Shown here piece by piece: positions 56,750 to 64,000 of a DNA stretch of 64,000 bases (within the stretch, counting starts at the first letter, position 1; the number at the start of each line of letters is the position of its first letter). Origin of the DNA: Lasiodiplodia sp. COLG20 (taxonomy: Eukaryota > Ascomycota > Dothideomycetes > Botryosphaeriales > Botryosphaeriaceae); NCBI GenBank assembly GCA_009801085.1, contig VNWV01000004.1:3038001-3102000 (forward strand). The letters are read 5' to 3'. The position numbers were made by a program, and so were the translations under genes. Below the pieces are notes generated by a model. The model was not told the DNA's origin and ran no database searches. It saw only the letters and a program-made list of their open reading frames with translations.

Positions 56750-57836
56750 ATGCAAGACAAAGCTCTAGAACGAGATCGCCAGGCAGGGTTGGGGGAGCTG
56801 ACGCAAAAGAAGGAGTCCAGTGGTCGATCATCTACCGATGCGGATAATTACCGAAACCAGATCAAGCGACTTCTTGAGGGAAGCAAAGCGGAAAAGGCGA
56901 TGCGAGAGGCGATATCCAACCAGCTAAAGCGGGCTAAAGAGGAGATTGACCGCTTGAAAGAGCATCTACAAGCCGCTAACGCGAGGGTTGACGACCTAAC
57001 GCAAGAGAAGGAGAAATACATGACGGAGCTGGAGGTCTCTCGATATGAGACCCAGTTGGCGAGAGAGCAGCTTGACATCCTCCATACTGATAATCCAATC
57101 CGTGCCAATGAGCTCCTTGGTTTTCCCTTAGTCACCACCAACACCGTGGAAAACGCAGTTCCTACGGACACCGAACCTCTAGATGCCCAGGTATCATCTC
57201 CATCACAACAACTAGTGCTTGAGGACGAAAATACGATCACTGAAGTAATTGACCTGGGCTCAGAACCAGGAAGTCCGATCGAGGGCAGCGCAATCTCTGC
57301 AACCTCCTCAAGACAGCAAGCCACATCCGAGAAATTCGATACGAGAGAAAAAAGGAGTTTCCCAAGTGCAGATGGAGTGGAGTCAGCTAAGAAACTACTG
57401 GACGATCTCATATTCCTGACGAACGGCGTTGAACTGAGGTTCCACAACTTCCCAGAGGAAACTCGATCGAACTTCGCAAAGGCCTTAGCCGTGGTTACGG
57501 ACGATAAACGTACAAATGTCAACGCTTTCAAGGAGAAGGCACACAGGAAGAATTGTCTTCCATGCACGTCAGGACATAGGTCCTGCGACTTCAAAGACGG
57601 CGACGACTTTGCTTGTAAGGCTGGCTCCTGTATTCTTCCTGTCCTTGTCTAACACAAACTTCGATCCAGGCACGTGGTGCGACTCAAATGCGCAGCTATG
57701 TGTTTTGCGCACAGAAGGAAAGCTCTATGTCCTTCCTCGGAGCCAAGACGAGACCCAAGACGAGTATTCGGAGAGGTACTGGCTGGCTGGCCAGAAGATC
57801 AAGAGGAGACGGACGGGGGCGCAATTGCTATTGTAA
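56750..57836 (+). CDS. Coiled-coil protein with C-terminal Zn2Cys6-like cysteine cluster
   Basis: Predicted exons are 56750-57614 and 57670-57836 (343 aa); the 55-nt phase-1 intron has GTAAGG and GATCCAG ends. Residues about 10-130 are a strong coiled coil (REAISNQLKRAKEEIDRLKE, DLTQEKEKYMTELEVSRYET). A Ser/Thr/Glu-rich linker follows. Residues about 205-270 look helical (SAKKLLDDLIFLTNGVELRF). The C-terminal part contains six cysteines spaced C-x2-C-x6-C-x9-C-x2-C-x6-C (CLPCTSGHRSC, then CTWCDSNAQLC across the intron). This matches the spacing of fungal Zn2Cys6 binuclear clusters, although those usually lie at the N-terminus and are rich in Lys/Arg between cysteines. Function unknown; DNA binding is not shown. 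Confidence 0.62.
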
Positions 57837-59031
57837 GGCTGTGAAGCGCTTGCAGGCTTATTCGATTGGCACTCGAGATGCTCAATGGTTTGTTCAATGT
57901 TTGAGGACTGGGAGGCTATGGATCGGCTCTTCGAGTTTCTTATGCCTGATTGTAGACGATCGAAGATCGAGAAGCTATTCGATGAAGTTTTCTAAGCTGC
58001 TGCTTGCTATTTTCTTTTACTCAATGATCGAGGGTTGGGAGAACATGGAATCAAACTCACTGCTTGCTGTTTCACTTCGTTCGATGCTCGAGGATATCCG
58101 GACAGCAATGCTGACAATTCATATAAACAAATGCATCCGTACCTTTAATTCTTTGCTTGTTCACCACTATCCATTACCTGGTATCACGATATACGCGGTC
58201 TCACAAAGCCTGTGTGGAAATCGGAGATCCTCGTTCATGGTTGCCAACCAGAGATCTATTGATCTTCGAGCTTCCCATTTGAGGGGTACGGCTTGCTTCC
58301 ATAGAGAACGAGCCTGAAGAAAAAAAAAAAGAATATGATTCTTCTCTAGTCCGTCCTTTCTACGTATCTGGTGGTGAAATTTCGATTGCTACGGACGAGA
58401 AGTTAGAAGTTCAGGTAGAAGCCGTGTCCTTCCTAAGAAGCTGCTGCCAACAGACAAAGACAGTGGATGGCAGTTGGTCTGCATTGACTGAGAATGCATG
58501 CTCGCCACCTATTTATCCTTTTCTACCATAACACTACGGTTTTGAGTAATTGACTAAAACCAGTTGATACGTTGCTTGAACCTCTACACTGAAACGAAGT
58601 GATCTCTTGCACAAACTCTAATTCAGTATTTTCTTTCTATCTTTGGATTTCTCACCCAGTCCAAAGAGCCGATGGAGGAATTGTGCGGAATGAGATAGCA
58701 GCGCATCACACACCCCTCCCGGGCCAAAACTTTTCACAGAATGCATTGTTACAGGCTATGAACTTCTTCCTCATGGCTCATAGCAAATCAGATTTCATGT
58801 ATATCCCGCTGGGGTAATGCTGAATCAATGATGCAGAAAGCTTCTGCCTCTGGTCCGACTGCTTATCCAAAACCCTAAGAAATTTCGCCAAGGTCTTGAG
58901 AAGCGGACGGATATTTCCTACATTGGCTCCCGACAATGAGAAGCCAATGCTACCAGCGGGCCTGGCAAGGGGCTTAAAGATCGCCTCAGTAAGCTTTTGG
59001 ACTTCGCTTTTCTCGCTCTCGATCTCGTTTC
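57837..59031. other. Region without a confident gene
   Basis: Mostly AT-rich. The minus-strand frame 58778-59083 looks protein-like (LTEAIFKPLARPAGSIGFSL, RPLLKTLAKFLRVLDKQSDQ) and lies directly behind the gene at 59032-59530 in another frame. It may be that gene's continuation after a frameshift or a missed intron. Confidence 0.35.
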
Positions 59032-59530
59032 CTAACAACGACCCTCTGTGAACTCCAGGAAGGGCCGCCACTCCTGCCTCCATTTATCCAACTGCTCCTG
59101 ATCCACCGCGATATTCTTCTTCAGCCAGTTCTTTAGCTTCTGACTGTCCTCACTGAGCGCGCCGGTCCTAAGAAGTCCCATTTCTTCCAGGATCTCTATG
59201 CGGACGACCTTCACCTCATAGACACGCCGGAACATCTCTTCCATTTCTTCCAGAGCTGCGATGGCTTCATCAAAGCCCTTGGAGTTGCTCTCGGTGATCT
59301 GCTTAAGCGCCTTTATCAGAATGCCCTGAAAAGCCGATTAGTCCCCGAATTTCGCGTACTAGTTGTTCATAAAGGGTTGTTACGAAGCAGTTCTTTCCTC
59401 CGTCCTCACCGCAGTATTTGGTAAGCGGAGTCTGGAGCACCTTCTGCTGCTGCCTCTCTGCGGTAATCTGCGCCTCTTGGAAGATGAGCTTCGCTTTGAG
59501 ATCTGCCAGCTTGGCCGATGCCTCCTGCAT
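59032..59530 (-). CDS. Coiled-coil protein, minus-strand member of module 1
   Basis: Predicted exons in transcript order are 59530-59360 and 59325-59032 (154 aa from the first Met). The intron would be only 34 nt (GTACGC donor, ACTAAT branch, TTTTCAG); a donor at GTAACA 24 nt earlier gives 58 nt and also keeps frame. The protein is helical: MQEASAKLADLKAKLIFQEA, then GFDEAIAALEEMEEMFRRVY, KLKNWLKKNIAVDQEQLDKW. The frame stays open upstream to about 59660 (SQLDNDGKVLQAVPRKICIF), so a further 5' exon is likely. The gene is divergent from 59994-60741. Its counterpart in module 2 is 61614-62253, with a similar coiled coil and a similar xLxxFLRKE/WLKKNI segment. Confidence 0.5.
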
Positions 59531-59819
59531 GTTTTGGAGGACCTCCTCGATCGTGGCGTCTGTGGTATTGTTGCTATCACGGATTTCAGCAAATATGCAT
59601 ATTTTCCGGGGTACTGCTTGAAGAACCTTTCCATCGTTGTCAAGCTGGCTAGTTTCACAGGTAATGGTAAAGATGAAGAGGACAGGGCAAAGAAAATAAC
59701 TTTATTGCTGAGCCAAGGTCTGCAGTGGAAGCCACGCGACCAAAGAGGCGTCACATGTTAGGCCGTTCCATCAACTCGGGCAACTGCAGCTGGCGCACGT
59801 GTCTGTACCTGGGCAGCAA

Positions 59820-59854
59820 GCCTTCCAAACTGGGCTTTCACGTGCTGAGGAGCT
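59820..59854. promoter_or_regulatory. Shared promoter block, copy 1
   Basis: A 35-bp sequence containing CACGTGCTGAGGAGCT lies between the divergent genes of module 1, about 140 bp before the ATG at 59994. It recurs with two differences at 62380-62414 between the genes of module 2. CACGTG is a palindromic E-box bound by bHLH factors in fungi. Confidence 0.6.
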
Positions 59855-59993
59855 GGCCCCGTCCCTGCCTTTAAATACATCCATGTAGAACACTAGCGAC
59901 TTACCTTGCTCCTCTATTCTTCGGTACACATTGCAATCGCTTTTGCCTCCGACTAGCGCCCCTGCACCATCGAGGATCAACGATTGTCAAACA

Positions 59994-60741
59994 ATGCCGC
60001 CACCTGACAAAGGTATTCTGACTGCTATTCCTGAGAGTTCAATGCTGAAACGCGACAGACTATTCCAAGGGCATCACCTTCTCATCAGATGTTCCAAGCC
60101 TGTGCGATGACGGATGGTTGCTCATCGGAAGCATGAGCGCGAAGCCGATGAAGGGCAGCGATGTGAAGTCCGACGCCCTCTACTACAGGTCGCTCGGCAA
60201 CAGCAAGAACATCGCCTGGGGTGAAGACAAGGAAGCGTGCGAATTGGCAGACCATATCGGAAACGACGGAACAACCCTCACTCTGAAGTTCGAATCATGG
60301 ATTCCAAGCCAGCAAGATTTCGCCGACAAGCACCAACTACAAAACTCGATCACAAACAAAGCTGACGAGGTCTTCCATGAGATGACTATAAGCTCAAGCT
60401 CCGCAGACTCCGTGAACGATCAAAACTCGACATCCTTTTACCAGGGACGACCCGTGGATGAAGAAGCCGCCATCGAGACCGTACACCAGGTGCTGAATCT
60501 CCCGCGTTATCGAGGCGAACTTGAAGACTTCATCGGTCCACTCGAAAGATTGATGTTGTCCCACTGGAGGCGCGACTGCATGATGGTAGGGTTAATTCTG
60601 GAGGAGACCGAAGATTATCGCGGGTATGTTTCCAGAGTCATGGCGAGGCCCAGGGGTGGACAGAGCGGCGTGTCTGCGCAAGCCGATACAAATGATGGCA
60701 GTACTTTGGGAGCCTCCATGTCTGCCACCAAAGAGACTTGA
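59994..60741 (+). CDS. Unknown protein, plus-strand member of module 1
   Basis: Predicted exons are 59994-60012 and 60059-60741 (233 aa); the 46-nt phase-1 intron has GTATTC and GCGACAG ends. After MPPPDKDYSKGITFSSDVPS comes the segment shared with its paralogue at 62654: DDGWLLIGSMSAK, NSKNIAWGEDKEACELADHI and TTLTLKFESWIPSQQ. The shared part, about residues 20-105, is probably a small alpha/beta domain. The C-terminal half differs: it has ETVHQVLNLPRYRGELEDFI and ends in a Ser/Thr/Gly-rich tail. No signal peptide or known domain. Divergent partner is the coiled-coil gene at 59032-59530. Confidence 0.6.
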
Positions 60742-61613
60742 AGCCTCTGGAAGATCGACGATAGTGGGAAGCAAAATGCGATCATTGGGGGGCTGACTAC
60801 TCAGCGCCGTTTCAAGATCTCGACCCCGGGATTTGGTTGAGCAGCAGGACAGGAAGCGGCACATGTGAATAGTGGAACCTTGGAAAACCCCCCCACCAGC
60901 GCATATGGTATGGAATTTGCGATCGATTCCGAAGGCCGATTGAAAAAATAGGGTTCTGCTTTTGGGAGTTCAAAAAGGGAAAGGATTTTGAGGATTTGGT
61001 CTTCAATTGCTTGCGTGGTGCGTACAGAGAGCATCTTTCCAAGAGGACATTGGAGTACATGAAATTCGATAGATTTGATGCGCAGGCATGGCGCTTAATA
61101 TTAAATGAAGAGATGATCAAATGACTCTGTTTCTCTTCAAAGATGGTGACTGATCTTTTTCAAGAGCGGACATCAAAAGTGAAGATAATTCCATGCCGTT
61201 CACCTCTCTTCCGCTTTCTACCCCATATTCTGCCTACCGTTTAGCCACTGTTAGCGTTTGAATTGTGTCTGCAGCCATTCTACGGGGCACTCTTCACATT
61301 TCCCTCCAATGTTACCGACTCCAGCTGTTCACCTGCAATCATTCTGAGAGAATCTAAATGATTTCTACCACGCACTATACACTGTAATTCGATCGACTGT
61401 GGCGCGTTGCGCTTCTGAATCAAGAAGCTAGTAGTCACTTGAGGAAGGTGTTCTCCATGGACAACTCTATCAGGAGGTGAGGTTGAATTTTTATCATCTA
61501 CTCAAACTAAAGATGCAGGAAGGTCCCCTCTCGCACTGGGATCTCGTTTGACTCAAACAAGGCTTTGTACTCCGTTCGGCCCACCAATCGTTTCTTGTCC
61601 CATCCTTGCCCGC
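60742..61613. other. Spacer between the two modules
   Basis: No gene supported. AT-rich with short frames only. Confidence 0.4.
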
Positions 61614-62253
61614 TTAGTCCAGTGGAAACTCATCAAGATTCTTGTGCCACATCTTCCTCGATTCTTCAACCCTGTTCTTCCATTCTTCACTCTCGCCGTA
61701 TTCCATGGGAATCTCCTTCCTCAGGAAGTCAACCAAGTTGGTCGTAGGGTCATTCTCGAGCTCCTCGCCCCTCTCTCTCAGCACATCTGCCAAGACCACC
61801 GTGTTCAGGTACTCGTCTTGGACTTGCTTCATCATTCTTCCTTTGTAAGCCTTGATGACCTCGTTAAAGGTATCGGTCATAGCCTTAATGACTCCTTCAG
61901 CCGCGGCGATCTCCGAGTAATTATTAGTAACCGAGATTCTGGTTGCGTGAAGAGTACTTACCTTGGAAGTCATGTCGATGAAGTCGGTAATTGAAACCCT
62001 CTTCATTTTTTGGAAGTGCTTGATTGCTGCCAGCTTGCTCTTCTTTTCCCTCAGTTCTTGGGATTTGCGGGTGTTCTCCGCTCGCATGTCGGCTAGTTTG
62101 CGGGTCTTGAAATCGATTTCCGCTTGAAGCTTCGCAAGCTCATCGCTGTCGGATGGTTAGCGTTTATCCGTCCTGATACAGGAAAAGCAGGTTGGCTGAC
62201 GCGATGTTTTCCTCTGAATCCATGGCTGACGCCATGCCCTCTTCTGGACCCAT
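61614..62253 (-). CDS. Coiled-coil protein, minus-strand member of module 2
   Basis: Predicted exons in transcript order are 62253-62180 and 62145-61614 (201 aa). The intron is 34 nt (GTATCAGG donor, GCTAAC branch, CCGACAG acceptor); phases match, and without splicing the frame stops after LLFLYQDG. A second, in-frame 51-nt stretch (61911-61961) begins with a perfect GTAAGT and ends CGGAG, so it may also be an intron (184 aa if removed). The protein starts MGPEEGMASAMDSEENIASA, followed by a coiled coil (DELAKLQAEIDFKTRKLADM, RAENTRKSQELREKKSKL). The C-terminal half has VIKAMTDTFNEVIKAYKGRM and LVDFLRKEIPMEY. Divergent from 62654-63476. Confidence 0.5.
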
Positions 62254-62379
62254 AGCTGATGCTTGGGCTTTGGTTGGAGGAAGGAAGTCGTGGGTGCTGA
62301 GAGGAATGATGCGGAGTTGCTCGGAAGATCGCGAAGGAAGTAGCAGTAGCACCACTAGGCGGGGTGCGTCCGTGCGGGT

Positions 62380-62414
62380 GCCTTCCTAACGGGGCTTTCA
62401 CGTGCTGAGGAGCT
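62380..62414. promoter_or_regulatory. Shared promoter block, copy 2
   Basis: Same 35-bp block as 59820-59854 (contains CACGTGCTGAGGAGCT), about 240 bp before the ATG at 62654. The sequence just outside the block is different between the two modules. Confidence 0.6.
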
Positions 62415-62653
62415 CGCATCTCAGGTGTACTTTTGCCCGGCCTCTCACTCGCACCCTGCCATGTCTTCTTCCGCCACACCAGTCCCGATCAGCGCACACC
62501 TGATCCACTAGAACTTCCCGTCAAAGAGTTCACCGGCTCACCTTCAGCGACGCTGTCGCCTCCCTCACTGCTGGCGCGCCTGCTAAGCGCCCCTCGCCAC
62601 ACCCTCACTAAGATCATCACCTGGTCCTCTACCTTGTGCTCATCAAGGTCACA

Positions 62654-63476
62654 ATGTCCACAGCACAAGGTAAGCTTGCTTCTCACCCTTCAAAGTTTCT
62701 GTCTAACATGCGGCGCAGGATATTTGAAGCGGATCGAGCATTCCGATGACCAGCCTGTTGAATGCGGAAATGGGCGGCTGCTCATCGGCCGCATGAGGGC
62801 AAAGGTCGGAAACGAGCAGCGAGAAGATGACCTGTACTCCGTCACGCTAAGGAATGGAGGAAACATGATTGCTTGGGGTACGGCGAAAAAGGCGTGCGAG
62901 TTGGCCCAGTATCTTGATCACGAAGATACCCTTGTCACCCTCCGATTCCCGACACTCTCCCTGGGCAAGAAGCTGCAAGACGCCATCGCGCAGACAGCGG
63001 AGGACTATCTTTCGCAAACCGCTGATCCGGAAGCTCTGCGAGGCCGAAAACGGGTCAAACACGAACATTTGGACGGTCTCTACAAGCACGATTCCCCGAG
63101 CGACCGTTCCAATTCCAACCCTGATCCAGTGTCTGATGAGCCACTTGATCGTGATACAACCCAAGAAGCCACAAAGCAGTTCAAAGACCAGCATAACGCT
63201 CAGGAAGATGCCCCAGGGAAGAACGAGCAGCCTGGAGAGCAACGACTTGTTCATGATAATGCAGCACAGGAGGCCGCTGAGCAGCACAAGGTGGATCAGC
63301 CTGCACACCATGCTACGTCTGCGGGAGAAGACACCGTCACTAGAAGCCCCGATCAAAACACAGCTTCATACGCTCTTGCTTCACCACCTCCCTCAGGCGT
63401 TACCCAAGAAGCATGGGAGGCTGTTCAAAGATTTTACCAAGCAGCACTGAACGGCGAAGAACCATGGGAGTTTTGA
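62654..63476 (+). CDS. Unknown protein, plus-strand member of module 2
   Basis: Predicted exons are 62654-62669 and 62719-63476 (257 aa); the 49-nt phase-1 intron has GTAAGC and GGCGCAG ends, the same position and phase as in the paralogue at 59994. The shared domain reads CGNGRLLIGRMRAK, GGNMIAWGTAKKACELAQYL and TLVTLRFPTLSLGKKLQDAI. The rest is a Gln/Glu/Asp/His-rich, probably disordered tail (QEATKQFKDQHNAQEDAPGK) ending with a short segment QEAWEAVQRFYQAALNGEEP. No known domain, signal peptide or membrane segment. Partner gene is 61614-62253 on the other strand. Confidence 0.6.
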
Positions 63477-63981
63477 GAGGTGACCAAATCGCCTTATGCA
63501 GTCCTCCAAGGCCAAAGAGTGAGGTTTGGGGTCTGATGCTTTGTTTTCCTTTTAGTTTCCTTATTTCAGATAAAAACTCACTTAGATCTCAATTTCATGG
63601 TACTCACTTACTTGCGGAACAGGTTGCTTCAACGGTCGATTACATTTCAACACAGCACGTGTGATGAATTTTGATGCAAATCGTGTTTCGGGCTACCAAC
63701 AGCGATATTGCTGATAGCATCGTGCCAGGCCAAAGCCAGGTGCTTTATCCCGTGCTAAGCGCTCTTGCAGTCCTTCCTTCCGTTCGCTAGTACGTGCTCT
63801 GTCAAGGGCCCGCTGCCGAGGACAAAGTTCACCTCACTCTCATCCGCCAAAGGCTGTCCAACTCTCCCAACCACACAGATATCGAGAATTAGCAAGCTTT
63901 CTCGCCCGTAGGCCTCTTGACACCAACAACCCACTATAATCACACAGACGCTACAGTACGCCGTCGTCGAGCAGCTGCAAC
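63477..63981. other. Spacer at the window edge
   Basis: No confident gene. A short minus-strand frame (63755-63943) occupies the position where a third divergent coiled-coil gene would be expected, but its sequence does not resemble the other two. Confidence 0.35.
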
Positions 63982-64000
63982 ATGGCGTCCTCCACCACTT
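63982..64000 (+). CDS. Possible gene start cut by the window edge
   Basis: ATGGCGTCCTCCACCACTT at the very end follows a CAACATGG-type context. Only six codons are visible, so identity is unknown. Confidence 0.25.

Noticed and set aside
57688..58317. 209-aa plus-strand frame
   Set aside because: Overlaps the second exon of the coiled-coil/Cys6 gene in another frame and then runs into its AT-rich 3' flank.

Overview
The window reads as nuclear DNA of a filamentous ascomycete (Pezizomycotina; Dothideomycetes is my guess, not shown). Genes are split by short GT-AG introns, mostly 46-76 nt, with CTRAY-type branch sites. They encode fungal marker proteins: an SREBP regulator, Ecm33-type wall proteins, a Clr5-ankyrin protein, Bud32, Maf1, an AP-1 sigma adaptin and both subunits of glutamate-cysteine ligase. 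All exon structures are inferred from reading frames and splice signals by eye.

Layout. 1-4.1 kb: no convincing gene. 4.1-31 kb is a conserved core: SREBP factor (+), HAD hydrolase (+), unknown RS-tailed protein (+), golgin-like coiled coil (-), NTF2-like protein (-), Clr5-ankyrin protein (-), glutamate-cysteine ligase catalytic subunit (-), unknown Q/P-rich protein (+), Bud32 kinase (+), C2H2-like protein (-). 30.4-42.7 kb is flanked by two Ecm33-like genes, one ending in a transmembrane segment (+) and one in a GPI signal (-). Between them are a tyrosine-recombinase element (-) and three dispersed paralogues of a small single-pass membrane protein (+). 45.1-49.7 kb returns to core genes: the ligase regulatory subunit (-), AP-1 sigma (+) and Maf1 (+).

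50-64 kb looks accessory. It holds a 450-bp hAT-type MITE with an 8-bp target duplication next to a broken-looking gene, an array of four hairpins followed by a poly-T tract, and lineage-specific genes. One of these is a coiled-coil protein whose C-terminal cysteines have exact Zn2Cys6 spacing, split by an intron.

The strongest candidate for something undescribed is at 59.0-63.5 kb. A divergent two-gene module (coiled-coil protein on -, unknown protein on +) occurs twice in tandem. The plus-strand proteins are clear paralogues, and both intergenic promoters carry a nearly identical 35-bp block containing CACGTG. The three-member membrane-protein family at 35.7-40.6 kb is the second candidate.
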